Shown here piece by piece: positions 8,019 to 18,295 of a stretch of 61,750 nucleotides of DNA. Position 1 is the stretch's first letter. Every line of letters begins with the position of its first letter. The stretch is taken from contig NZ_VDMP01000013.1 of the NCBI RefSeq assembly GCF_006335005.1, positions 49,017-110,766 on the forward strand, read 5' to 3'. Source of the DNA: Nocardioides albidus (lineage in GTDB: Bacteria; Actinomycetota; Actinomycetes; Propionibacteriales; Nocardioidaceae). Both the position numbers and the translations under genes were made by a program. The notes beneath the pieces are model-generated. The model had not been told where the DNA came from, searched no databases, and saw nothing but the letters and a program-made list of their open reading frames with translations.

Positions 8019-8321
8019 TCAGATCGCGCGGACGCCCCAGTAGGCGCACATCCCGGCGAACAGGATGAGGGTCAGGTTCGTCGTCCGCAGGCCGATCGCC
8101 GCGGCGACGCCCAGTCCCGCGAGCTCGGCCGCACCGACCTCGACGTGTCCGTCGCTGATCATCATCGCGACGATCAGCGCGGACAGGGTCGCGGGGCCGA
8201 CGTACTCGAGCGCGTGCAGGACGGGTGCCGGCAGGGCGCGCCGGGCGAGGCCGATGATGAAGACCGCGCGGCAGGCGAAGGTGCCGAGACCGACGGCCAC
8301 GATGGCGAGGAAGGCGCTCAC
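8019..8321 (-). CDS. azlD: AzlD-type branched-chain amino-acid transport subunit
   Basis: 100 residues from GTG 8321, sharing a GTGA overlap with the end of azlC. Four hydrophobic segments fill the protein (FLAIVAVGLGTFACRAVFII, ATLSALIVAMMISDG, AGLGVAAAIGLRTTNLTLIL, LFAGMCAYWGV). AzlD proteins pair with AzlC to export branched-chain amino acids such as leucine or its analogues. The translational coupling with azlC supports the assignment. The gene converges with the GTPase-like gene, whose stop is 3 bases away. Confidence 0.88.
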   Translation of the reverse strand: MSAFLAIVAVGLGTFACRAVFIIGLARRALPAPVLHALEYVGPATLSALIVAMMISDGHVEVGAAELAGLGVAAAIGLRTTNLTLILFAGMCAYWGVRAI

Positions 8322-8980
8322 GCGCGCCTCCGGTCGGCGAGCACGCCCGCCACGATCCCGGCCACGGCGCCCACGAGCAGACCCGCCCGGTTGGGCAGCC
8401 CGGCGCAGGCGACGGTGACCACCGCGGCGACCAGGACCGCGACCCACTTCGGGGAGCTGTCGAGGCCGGGGATCAGCATCCCGGTGAACATCACCGGGAC
8501 CGCGAACTCCAACCCCCACCCGGTCGGGACCACCGGACCGAGGACCAGCCCCAGAGCGATGAAGAGGAACCACAGCACGCAGAACGAGAGGCCCACGCCG
8601 AGGTAGTAGCGCCGGAACGCCGCCGGCGGATCGTTCTTGCGCCGCTCCGCCAGCACGAAGACCTGGTCGATGAGCAGGTACGAGCCGACCCACCGGAACC
8701 ACGCGGGCTGTCGCTGGAAGGTGGGCGCCAGGGCGACGGAGTACATCGCATGCCGCGCGTTGACGACCAGCGCGGCCGTCACCGCCGCCGCCCAGGCCGC
8801 GCCCGAGCCGAGCAGCGTGATCAGGGTGAGCTGGCCGGCGCCGGCGTAGATGATCGGCGCGGAGCTCCACCCGGTCACCGGGCCGATCTGCGCCTCGGTC
8901 ACGGCCACCCCGATGACGAAGGCGAACGGGATCGCCGGGATCAGCATCGGGAACGCGTCGATGACGCCGCGACGTATCAC
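8318..8980 (-). CDS. azlC: AzlC-family amino-acid exporter
   Basis: 220 residues using GTG 8980 (VIRRGVIDAFPMLIPAIPFA); a longer upstream frame begins at 9016 but its first residues look non-coding. The AzlC signature is clear in the first membrane helices: PFAFVIGVAVTEAQIGPVTG, then YAGAGQLTLITLLGSGA and the conserved NARHAMYSVALAP. About five or six membrane helices. It forms the large subunit of a branched-chain amino-acid efflux system with AzlD, which starts within its stop codon. It diverges from the ABC-F gene at 9048. Confidence 0.9.
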   Translation of the reverse strand: MIRRGVIDAFPMLIPAIPFAFVIGVAVTEAQIGPVTGWSSAPIIYAGAGQLTLITLLGSGAAWAAAVTAALVVNARHAMYSVALAPTFQRQPAWFRWVGSYLLIDQVFVLAERRKNDPPAAFRRYYLGVGLSFCVLWFLFIALGLVLGPVVPTGWGLEFAVPVMFTGMLIPGLDSSPKWVAVLVAAVVTVACAGLPNRAGLLVGAVAGIVAGVLADRRRA

Positions 8981-9047
8981 GGGACGATCGTGCTGGCCGT
9001 GTCCCGCCCCACGCAAAACCGCGTCGTCCGGTCACTACGATCACCGG

Positions 9048-10700
<1,653 letters not shown>

Positions 10701-10717
10701 GCGTCCCTTCCCGGGGA

Positions 10718-11680
10718 TCAGGCGCCGGTCGGCGTCTTGCTCATCAAGGTGACGAGGTCGAACGCCACGGTCGCCGCGGCCACGCAGGTGATCTCCGCGT
10801 GGTCGTAGTCGGGCGCGGTCTCCACGACGTCGGCACCGATGATGTTGAGCCCGTCGAGCCGGCGCAGCACGTGCAGCAGCTCCCGGCTGTTGAGACCGCC
10901 CATCTCCGGCGTTCCGGTGCCGGGCGCGAACGCGGGGTCGAGCACGTCGATGTCGATCGAGATGTAGACCGGCGCGTCGCCGACCCGCTGACGGATCGCG
11001 TCCGCGGCGCCCTCGATGCCGAGGAAGTCGAGGTCGCCGGCGCGGATGATCCGGAAGCCGAAGGAGGCGTCGTCGACGAGGTCCATCTTGTCGTAGATCG
11101 GGCCGCGGATGCCGATGTGGATCGACTTGTCCTCGGCGAGCAGACCCTCCTCGAAGGCCCTGCGGAACACGGTGCCGTGGGTGATCGGCGCCTTGAAGTA
11201 GGTGTCCCAGGTGTCGAGGTGGGCGTCGAAGTGGACCAGCGCGATCCGTCCGTGCTGGGCGTGCGCGGCGCGCAGCATCGGCAGCGCGACGGTGTGGTCG
11301 CCGCCGAGGGCGACGATCCGCCGCCCGGCCCGGCCGTGGACATCGCGGGCCATGTCCTCGATCTGCTGCATGGCCTCCTCGATGTCGTACGGCGTGCAGG
11401 GCACGTCGCCCGCGTCGACGACCTGGATCTCCTCGAGCGGCGCCGTGTCGAGCTCGACGTGGAAGCGGGGCCGCAGGTGGCGGGAGGCCTGCCGGATGCC
11501 CATCGGCCCGAACCGCGCACCCGGTCGGTACGACGTGCCGCCGTCGAACGGGACGCCGAGGATCGCGACGTCGTAGTCGGGCACCGACTCGACCAGCGGG
11601 ATCCGTGCGAACGTGCCGAGGCCGGCATAGCGGGGGACCTTCGTCGCCTCGAGGGCGCCGATCGGCTTGTGTTGGCTCAT
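10718..11680 (-). CDS. Agmatinase-family ureohydrolase
   Basis: 320 residues from ATG 11680, which overlaps the stop of the NCS1 permease (ATGA). It carries all binuclear-metal motifs of the arginase/agmatinase fold: GGDHTVALPML, VHFDAHLDTWD and YISIDIDVLDPAFAPGTGTP. The enzyme would release urea from a guanidino compound in the cytoplasm. Agmatine, guanidinobutyrate, guanidinopropionate and guanidine itself are all used by members of this family, and the motifs do not separate them. It is the last gene of the catabolic set, following a permease and an aldehyde dehydrogenase. No nickel-chaperone genes of the HypAB type, needed by known guanidine hydrolases, lie nearby. Confidence 0.9.
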   Translation of the reverse strand: MSQHKPIGALEATKVPRYAGLGTFARIPLVESVPDYDVAILGVPFDGGTSYRPGARFGPMGIRQASRHLRPRFHVELDTAPLEEIQVVDAGDVPCTPYDIEEAMQQIEDMARDVHGRAGRRIVALGGDHTVALPMLRAAHAQHGRIALVHFDAHLDTWDTYFKAPITHGTVFRRAFEEGLLAEDKSIHIGIRGPIYDKMDLVDDASFGFRIIRAGDLDFLGIEGAADAIRQRVGDAPVYISIDIDVLDPAFAPGTGTPEMGGLNSRELLHVLRRLDGLNIIGADVVETAPDYDHAEITCVAAATVAFDLVTLMSKTPTGA

Positions 11681-13086
11681 GCGGAGACCTCCGTCTCGGG
11701 GGTGAGGGCGGGCGCCGGCTGCCGGCGCAGGACGCGGAGCAGGGCGAGGTAGATGAAGGCCGTGGCGATGCTCCCGACGACCCACGACGTGTCGACCGCT
11801 CCGGTCTGCTTCGCGATCGCGCCGACGTAGAGCGTCGTCGACATGAACGGGATCTGCACCAGGCAACCGAGGACGTAGCTGAGGAGGGCGGGGACGTTGA
11901 AGGCGCCGTACCCGCTGTTCGGGTCGCTGAACGACTCGGGGTCGTAGTGCCCCCGGTGCACCAGGTAGTAGTCGACCAGGTTGATGATGCTCCACGGCAC
12001 CAGCAGGTAGGCGAGGACCAGGATGAAGTTGGTGTAGTCGGCCATGAAGTCGTCGGAGACGGTCGTCGAGGCCACGAACACGGCGATCGCGAGCACCACG
12101 GCGGTGGCGTGCCGGGCCGACGCGCGCGGCGCCCAGCCCAGCCGGAAGGTCTGGATGCACGTGAGCACGCACAGCGCCGAGCCGTACATGTTGATCACGC
12201 CGGCGTCGATCGCGCCCAGGAAGAACGCCAGCATCACGAAGACGAACACGGCGCGCGGCATGATGTTGTCGAGGTCCGCCAGGACGCCGTCGGCGCCGAG
12301 GCCCGCGACCAGGAACGCGCCGACGGTCATCGCCCCGATGACGCCGAGCACGGTGCCGGCGTAGGTGTACCAGAACGCCGCTCGGGTCGAGGTCGACGAA
12401 GGCAGGTAGCGGGAGTAGTCCGAGACGTAGGGCGCGTAGGACAGCTGCCAGACGCCGACCACCGACGCCATCCCGAGGAAGCCGGCCCAGGTGAAGGAGC
12501 CGCCGGACGCCGTGAGACCGGTGCCGCCGTCGGCGGCCTCGATGCCCGTGTAGACGAGCGTGAGCACGAGCGCCAGGCCCGAGAGCCAGACCATGATCCG
12601 GTTGAAGCGGAGGATGAGCTGGTAGCCGACCACGACGGCGGTCAGGGTCAGCGCGGTGCTCAGCAGCAGCCCGGGCGTGGCGCCCAGTCCGGTCCACACG
12701 GCGCTCAGGGTCTGCTGCGCCAGCACCATCAGCGACACGATCCAGCCGACGTAGATCAGCACCACGATCACGGTGATCGGGACCGAGCCGTACATCCCGA
12801 ACTGCGCGCGGGCCTGGATCATCTGGGGCACGCCGAGCTTCGACCCCTGGGCCGAGTGCAGCGCCATGAACACGGCGCCGACCACGCTGCCGACGACGAT
12901 CGCGAGGACCGTCGAGCCGACGTCGAGACCGAAGATGGTGGGTCCCAGCAGGCCGGTGACGACGGCCAGCGGGATGATCTGGACGGTGAACCAGAAGGAG
13001 AACAGGTGCTGGACCTTGCCGGTGCGCTGCGACTCCGGCACCGGTTGGATCGTCAGCCCTTCGACGAGCGTGCTTTCCTGCGACAT
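11677..13086 (-). CDS. NCS1-family permease (purine, cytosine, hydantoin or allantoin type)
   Basis: 469 residues with about 12 hydrophobic segments, the usual size for NCS1 transporters. Typical features are FWFTVQIIPLAVVTGLLGP near the first helix, QMIQARAQFGMYGS, a Trp/Tyr-rich YAPYVSDYSRYLP in the middle, and LVPWSIINLVDYYLVHRGHY late in the protein. NCS1 proteins import nucleobases, hydantoins, allantoin or related ring and ureido compounds with Na+ or H+. Its overlap with the ureohydrolase gene suggests it imports that enzyme's substrate or precursor. Confidence 0.9.
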   Translation of the reverse strand: MSQESTLVEGLTIQPVPESQRTGKVQHLFSFWFTVQIIPLAVVTGLLGPTIFGLDVGSTVLAIVVGSVVGAVFMALHSAQGSKLGVPQMIQARAQFGMYGSVPITVIVVLIYVGWIVSLMVLAQQTLSAVWTGLGATPGLLLSTALTLTAVVVGYQLILRFNRIMVWLSGLALVLTLVYTGIEAADGGTGLTASGGSFTWAGFLGMASVVGVWQLSYAPYVSDYSRYLPSSTSTRAAFWYTYAGTVLGVIGAMTVGAFLVAGLGADGVLADLDNIMPRAVFVFVMLAFFLGAIDAGVINMYGSALCVLTCIQTFRLGWAPRASARHATAVVLAIAVFVASTTVSDDFMADYTNFILVLAYLLVPWSIINLVDYYLVHRGHYDPESFSDPNSGYGAFNVPALLSYVLGCLVQIPFMSTTLYVGAIAKQTGAVDTSWVVGSIATAFIYLALLRVLRRQPAPALTPETEVSA

Positions 13087-13120
13087 GGCGGGTTTCCTTC
13101 GCTGATCGATCGTCGGGTGG

Positions 13121-14554
13121 TCACGCGTGGTGCTTGACCATGACGTGCTTGGTGCGGGAGTAGTCGTCGAGCGCGTACGCCGACAGGTCGCGTCCGTAGC
13201 CGGAGGACTTGAAGCCGCCCCACGGCATCTCCGTCGCGAACGCGAGGTGGTCGTTGACCCAGACGGTCCCGAAGTCCAGTCTGCTCGGAAGGCCCGCTGC
13301 CCTGCGGGCGCTCTCCGTCCACACCGAGGCCGACAGGCCGTACGGCGTGGCGTTGGCCGCGGCGACGGCCGCGTCCTCGTCGGTGAAGGTCTCCACCGTG
13401 ACGACCGGGCCGAAGATCTCCTCGGTCGTGCAGGCCGCCCCGGCGGGGATGTCGACGAGCACGGTCGGCTCGACGAAGAAGCCCGGCCGGTCGAGCGCCT
13501 TGCCGCCGACGGCGGCGCGGGCTCCGTCGGCGTACGCCTGCTCGAGGGCGGCGACGACCCGGGTGTGGTGCTCGCGGGAGACCAGCGGACCCATCTCGAC
13601 GTCCTCGCCCTCGGTGGGGGCGCCGACGACCATCGCCTCGACGCGCTTGACCAGGCGGGCGACCAGGTCGTCGTGCACGGCGGCGTCGACGATCACCCGG
13701 CAGGCGGCGCCGCAGTCCTGGCCGGAGTTGCCGAATCCGGCGAAGACGACGCCGTCGGCGACCGCGTCGAGGTCGGCGTCGGCGAAGACGAGGACCGGTG
13801 CCTTGCCGCCGAGCTCGAGGTGCACCCGCTTGAGGGTGGCGGCAGCGGCGGCGGCGACGGCCTGTCCGGCGCGGACGCTGCCGGTGACCGACACCAGGTC
13901 GACGTCCGGGTGGGTGGCGATCGCGGCGCCGACCACGGAGCCGTCGCCGGTGACGACGTTGAGCACGCCGGCGGGCAGGATGTCGGCGACCAGCTCGGCG
14001 AGCCGCAACGTGGTCAGGGGCGTCTGCTCCGACGGCTTGAGCACGCAGGTGTTGCCCGCCGCGAGGATCGGCCCCAGCTTCCAGGCCGCCATCAGCAGGG
14101 GGTAGTTCCAGGGCGTGATCGCGCCGACCACGCCGACCGGCTCGCGCAGGATCGTCGAGGTGCTCCCCTCGACGTACTCCCCCGCCGCCAGCGCGACCTG
14201 CGCGCGCACGGCGCCGGCCATGAACCGGAAGGTGTCGGCCGTGGCGGCGACGTCGTCGGCCGCGAGGCCCGCCGGCTTGCCGGTGTTGCGCGACTCCAGC
14301 TCGGCGAGCTCGGCCGCGTGCTCGTCGACCGCGGCGGCGATCGCGAGGAGCGCGTCGGCGCGGTCCCTCGGCGTACGCCGCCCCCAGTCGGCGCACGCTC
14401 GGCGGGCCGCGCCGACGGCTCGGTCGACGTCGGCGGCCGTGCCCCGGCGGGCGTGGGCGATCACCTGCTCGGTGGACGGATCGACGACCTCCTGGGTCGC
14501 GGGCCCGTCGCCCTCCCAGGCTGCACCGTCGATGACGTGGGCGAGGGCGGTCAC
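13121..14554 (-). CDS. NAD(P)-dependent aldehyde dehydrogenase (aminobutyraldehyde-type)
   Basis: 477 residues from GTG 14554, which overlaps the stop of the gene upstream. Full-length ALDH fold: the coenzyme motif VSVTGSVRAGQAV, the general base in LELGGKAPVLVFADADL, and the catalytic cysteine in FGNSGQDCGAACR. The QDC context and the TPWNYPLLMAAWKLGP segment resemble gamma-aminobutyraldehyde and betaine aldehyde dehydrogenases. It probably oxidises an amino or guanidino aldehyde to its acid. Overlap with the GMC accessory gene and 34-base spacing to the permease place it in one operon. Confidence 0.92.
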   Translation of the reverse strand: MTALAHVIDGAAWEGDGPATQEVVDPSTEQVIAHARRGTAADVDRAVGAARRACADWGRRTPRDRADALLAIAAAVDEHAAELAELESRNTGKPAGLAADDVAATADTFRFMAGAVRAQVALAAGEYVEGSTSTILREPVGVVGAITPWNYPLLMAAWKLGPILAAGNTCVLKPSEQTPLTTLRLAELVADILPAGVLNVVTGDGSVVGAAIATHPDVDLVSVTGSVRAGQAVAAAAAATLKRVHLELGGKAPVLVFADADLDAVADGVVFAGFGNSGQDCGAACRVIVDAAVHDDLVARLVKRVEAMVVGAPTEGEDVEMGPLVSREHHTRVVAALEQAYADGARAAVGGKALDRPGFFVEPTVLVDIPAGAACTTEEIFGPVVTVETFTDEDAAVAAANATPYGLSASVWTESARRAAGLPSRLDFGTVWVNDHLAFATEMPWGGFKSSGYGRDLSAYALDDYSRTKHVMVKHHA

Positions 14555-14958
14555 GACAGGTCCGCCCCGTGGATGTCGAAGCCGCGGTCGACGACGACCT
14601 CGAGCAGGTCCACGTAGGAGTCGATGTCGTCGTTGGCCTGCCGCGGCGCCGGGCGGTAGTTGAGGGCCTGCTGCACCTGCGGGCTCTGCAGGTAGGCGCC
14701 GGAGACCAGCGTCGACAGCGCCTCGAACTCGGCGATGTGGCCGGTGGAGATCAGGTCGAGCGCCGCCTCGGCGTCGAGACCGTCGGCGAGTTCGAGGGCC
14801 CGGCCGAAGGCGGGGACCAGGTCGGGCCGGAAGCCGAGGGCGCGGTCGATCAGGTCGGTCGGTACGCCGGCCGCCGACGCGGACGGGAAGTCACCCGAGC
14901 CGGGGATGAGCACGTCGGCGAGGACGGCGAGGCGGTCGCGGGCAGTGGGATCGAGCAT
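14551..14958 (-). CDS. Small accessory subunit of the GMC oxidoreductase (gluconate dehydrogenase subunit 3-like)
   Basis: 135 residues from ATG 14958; AAGGA sits 7 bases upstream, which favours this over the GTG at 14961. It lacks membrane segments and enzyme motifs. It begins LAVLADVLIPGSGDFPSASA, like the small gluconate-2-dehydrogenase subunit 3 proteins that accompany GMC flavoenzymes, and ends with a conserved-looking ALNYRPAP segment. Position between the GMC gene and the aldehyde dehydrogenase supports a partner role in an alcohol-oxidising complex. Similarity is moderate. Confidence 0.7.
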   Translation of the reverse strand: MLDPTARDRLAVLADVLIPGSGDFPSASAAGVPTDLIDRALGFRPDLVPAFGRALELADGLDAEAALDLISTGHIAEFEALSTLVSGAYLQSPQVQQALNYRPAPRQANDDIDSYVDLLEVVVDRGFDIHGADLS

Positions 14959-14988
14959 CACGGTGTCCTTTGCAGTCCGTCGTGGACG

Positions 14989-16611
14989 TCAGGAGGCGGA
15001 GACCTGGTTGTGCCGGTTGTCGGCGAGGTGACGGGCCGCGCGCAGGGCGATCGCCATGATCGTGGCGGTGGGGTTCACGCCGGTCGACGTGACGAAGTTG
15101 CTGCCGTCGAGCACGAACAGGTTCGGGATGTCGTGCGAGCGACCCCACTGGTCGACGACCGAGTCCTTCGGGTCCTCGCCCATCCGGGCGCTGCCCAGCA
15201 GGTGCCAGCCGCTGTCGCGGACGACCCGGTCGACGTGGATGCTGACCGCGCCGGCGGCCTCGTGCGCCTCGACGGCGCGGGCGATGTGGAAGTCGAGCAG
15301 CCGGTCGTTGTTCTCGGTGATCTGGTAGTTGATCTTCGCGGCCGGGATGCCGTCGGAGTCGGTGAGCTCGGGGTCCAGGACGATCTCGTTGCTCTCCTCG
15401 GGCAGGTCCTCGGTGGTGATCCCCCACTCGAGCGTGCGTCCGAAGGTGCTGCTGAGCTTGTCGTGGAAGCTGCTGCCGAAACCGTCGCGCCAGTCGGTGC
15501 CGGGCTCCCAGAGCACCCGGTTGAGCGGGCCGGGGGTCGGCATCAGGTTCCACTTGCCGCCGCGCACGAAGCCGCGCGACTCGTCGGTCTCGTAGAACTC
15601 CAGCGACTGCAGCGACTGACCGGCCGGGCCGAGGTGGCTCTCCAGGTCCTCGTCGTAGGTGCCGTAGACCGAGGCGTAGGGGTGGATCATCAGCCGCTTG
15701 CCGACCAGGCCGGAGGAGTTGGCCAGGCCGTCGGGGTGCGCCGAGGAGGCGGAGTTGAGCAGGATCCGCGGGGTGCCGATGCCGTTGGCGGCGAGGATCG
15801 TGATGCCGGCCCGCTGGTGGTGCCAGTGGCCGTCGCGGTCGACGTACTCGGCTCCGGCGACCAGGCCGTTCTCGTCGGTGGTCAGTGTGCGCACCCGGGC
15901 GCCGGTGATCAGCACCGCGCCGGCGGCGATCGCGTCCGGCCAGTAGGTCAGGTCGGCGCTGGCCTTGGCGCCGGCGGGGCAGCCGGACTCGCAGGCGCCG
16001 TACCGCTGGCAGGCGGGCCGGTTGCGGAAGGCGCGCGACGAGATCGCGTTGGGGGCCGGCCACCAGTGCCAGCCGAGCTTGTCCATGCCGCGGGCCGCAC
16101 GCAGGCCGGCCTTGCCAATCGGCAGCGGCGGCAGTGGGAAGGTGTGGGCGTCGGGGTACGACGGGTCGCCCTCGAGCCCCGAGGCGCCGATGTGGTGGGT
16201 GACCTCGTCGTAGAACGGGCGGAGGTCTTCGTAGGTGAACGGCCAGTCCTCGGCCACCCCGTCGAGGGTCTTGACCCGGAAGTCCGAGGGGAGGGCGCGG
16301 ACCCAGTGCCCCGAGTACAGGATGCTGCTGCCGCCGACGCCGTTGAACAGCAGCGGCTCGAGCGGGCTGTTGTCCGCGTTGATCGGGTAGTCGGCGTCGT
16401 TGCCCCGGCGGTTCGGGCTGGGGTGCCACTGCTTGAGGCGGGCCAGCTCCCAGGACGGCTTGTCGCCGGTGAAGTCGTCCGGCAGGTTCCAGTCGCCCTG
16501 CTCGAGGCAGACGACCTTGAACCCGCGCCGGGCCAGCTCGTACGCCGCGACCGCGCCTGACGGTCCGGCACCGACGATCAGGACGTCGGCATCCTCGACT
16601 GCTGACTGCAC
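14989..16611 (-). CDS. GMC-family FAD oxidoreductase
   Basis: 540 residues from GTG 16611, with GAGGAAG upstream. The N-terminal FAD-binding motif is VLIVGAGPSGAVAAYELARR, followed by LEQGDW. The C-terminal part has HLLGSARMGEDPKDSVV and LFVLDGSNFVTSTGVNPTA, which hold the family's active-site His/Asn region. No signal peptide is seen. Members oxidise alcohols, sugars or choline to aldehydes. With the small accessory protein and aldehyde dehydrogenase downstream, a two-step alcohol-to-acid oxidation is likely. The cysteine-rich stretch around CQRYGACESGCPAGAK is notable and resembles that of the larger gluconate dehydrogenase-type GMC subunits. Confidence 0.9.
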   Translation of the reverse strand: MQSAVEDADVLIVGAGPSGAVAAYELARRGFKVVCLEQGDWNLPDDFTGDKPSWELARLKQWHPSPNRRGNDADYPINADNSPLEPLLFNGVGGSSILYSGHWVRALPSDFRVKTLDGVAEDWPFTYEDLRPFYDEVTHHIGASGLEGDPSYPDAHTFPLPPLPIGKAGLRAARGMDKLGWHWWPAPNAISSRAFRNRPACQRYGACESGCPAGAKASADLTYWPDAIAAGAVLITGARVRTLTTDENGLVAGAEYVDRDGHWHHQRAGITILAANGIGTPRILLNSASSAHPDGLANSSGLVGKRLMIHPYASVYGTYDEDLESHLGPAGQSLQSLEFYETDESRGFVRGGKWNLMPTPGPLNRVLWEPGTDWRDGFGSSFHDKLSSTFGRTLEWGITTEDLPEESNEIVLDPELTDSDGIPAAKINYQITENNDRLLDFHIARAVEAHEAAGAVSIHVDRVVRDSGWHLLGSARMGEDPKDSVVDQWGRSHDIPNLFVLDGSNFVTSTGVNPTATIMAIALRAARHLADNRHNQVSAS

Positions 16612-16749
16612 GGTGACACTTCCTCTTCCGGATCGGTGAGCGCTGCTTCCCGTGGGATCAGCCTGCCTGCGACCCAGGTCACAGGTCTGCCCACGATCCG
16701 CCACAGCCGGCACGAGAGGTTTCGTGCGATCGCACAAGGCCCGGGAGGG

Positions 16750-18276
16750 TCAGGAGCGGGGCGCGGCGCCCTTGGCGGGCGCGAGCAGCGACTGGGCGCG
16801 CAGCGCGAGCCACAGCTCGGCGATGTCGGCCGTCTCGCTGGTGGTGCGGCCGGTGATCTCCTCGACCTTGCGGATCCGGTAGAGGACCGTCTGCCGATGC
16901 ACCCGCAGGGCGTCGGCGGTCCGCTGCCACGAGCGCTGGTTGCCGAGGAAGGAGTCGAGCGTCGCGAGCAGCGGGGTGTCGTGGACGCGCTCGTACTCCA
17001 GGAGCGGCCCGAGGACGCGGGAGACCAGCGCTGCGGCGTCGTCCAGGCCGCCGACCCCGATGATCGGGCTGGCGTCGCCGTAGTGGAAGGTCCGCCCGAT
17101 GCTGCCCTGCGCGGCCCGCAACGCCCACGTCGCCTCCCTCAGCGCCTCCGGTCCGCGGTCCGGTGTGCGCATCGGCGCGCTGACGCCGATCAGCGCCTGC
17201 GGGCCCAGGTCGGCGCGCAGCACGTCCTGCACCTCGCTCGCGCCGGAGGCGAGGATGTGGAGGATCCCGGACCGGAGGGTCACGACGTGGCCGATCCCGT
17301 TGCGCCACAGCGCGATGTGGATGTCGCGCAGCCGGCCCGCGTCGTCGCCGCTGACGGCGTACAGGCGCGATCGGGCGACGTCGATGCCGGCCGCCTTGAG
17401 CTGACGACCCGCCGGACGGGACTCGGCCCGGCCCTCGAGCACCTGCGCGAGCAGCTCGGCGCCCAGCCGGCGGCGGTGCTCGACAGCCACGACGCTCTGG
17501 GAGAGCTCGAGGGCGAGCACGGTGACCGCGTGCTGCATGAGGATCGCGTCGACGGGGCTGCGGCCGTGCGAGACCAGCACCATCAGCGCACCCTGCTGCA
17601 TCGGCATGTCGATCAGCCGCAGCTCGCGACCGTCCGGCAGGGGGACGACCAGGGCGCCGGCGCGCAGGTCGGCCCGCGTGCTGGCGATCTCGTGGAGCGC
17701 TCCGGCGAGGACCGGGTCGAAGCGGGGGTCGCCCGGATACCACGGCTCCCCGGACGCGCGATGGCACACGTGCACCTCGCAGCCCAGCACCTGCGACAGG
17801 GGCTCGCGGAGCACCGACGAGCTGTCGTCGGTGCTCACCATCCGCTGCACGGTCCGGTAGATCTTCTCGGTGCGCACCAGGCGGTCGGACTGCTCGAGCA
17901 GGTTGGCCGCGGCGACCGCCTGCGAGATCGCCACGAACGGCATCGGGAACTCCACCGACAGCACGCTGAGCCCGAGCCGCTCGCTGGTGGCGAGGAGCTC
18001 GTCGGTGAGGGGCGGGCAGAACATCTTGTCGCCGATCGCCAGCGCGCTGGCGCCGGCCTCGACCAGCTTCTCGATCAGATCCTGCTGCTCGGCGCCGCCC
18101 TGCGGGAAGGACATGCCGTTGGTCAGCAGCAGCTCGCCCCCGGTGAGCCATCGCCAGGGCTCGGGCAGGTCCGAGACGTGCGTCCAGGACACCGAGCGGC
18201 CCACGCCGCCCTCGCCGGAGATCAGGTGCAGTCGCAGGTGCTGCATCTCGAGCAGGTCCGCGACGGTGATCGCCAT
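16750..18276 (-). CDS. PucR-family transcriptional regulator
   Basis: 508 residues. The N-terminal PucR/purine-catabolism domain spans about residues 5-125 (ITVADLLEMQHLRLHLISGE onward, with ELLLTNGMSF). A middle sensory region follows, and the C-terminal helix-turn-helix of the CdaR/PucR type lies near the end (NQRSWQRTADALRVHRQTVL then YRIRKVEEITG). Such proteins respond to purine-degradation intermediates, sugars or amino acids. It sits in the middle of the catabolic set, 19 bases downstream of the PuuE-like gene and 138 bases upstream of the GMC gene. It is the likely controller of both halves. Confidence 0.93.
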   Translation of the reverse strand: MAITVADLLEMQHLRLHLISGEGGVGRSVSWTHVSDLPEPWRWLTGGELLLTNGMSFPQGGAEQQDLIEKLVEAGASALAIGDKMFCPPLTDELLATSERLGLSVLSVEFPMPFVAISQAVAAANLLEQSDRLVRTEKIYRTVQRMVSTDDSSSVLREPLSQVLGCEVHVCHRASGEPWYPGDPRFDPVLAGALHEIASTRADLRAGALVVPLPDGRELRLIDMPMQQGALMVLVSHGRSPVDAILMQHAVTVLALELSQSVVAVEHRRRLGAELLAQVLEGRAESRPAGRQLKAAGIDVARSRLYAVSGDDAGRLRDIHIALWRNGIGHVVTLRSGILHILASGASEVQDVLRADLGPQALIGVSAPMRTPDRGPEALREATWALRAAQGSIGRTFHYGDASPIIGVGGLDDAAALVSRVLGPLLEYERVHDTPLLATLDSFLGNQRSWQRTADALRVHRQTVLYRIRKVEEITGRTTSETADIAELWLALRAQSLLAPAKGAAPRS

Positions 18277-18295
18277 GGGCCGAGGATAGGGCTCC

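Noticed and set aside
11605..13137. A 510-codon frame opposite the NCS1 permease
   Set aside because: Rich in Arg, His and Asp with no hydrophobic segments; the opposite strand has a clear 12-helix permease.
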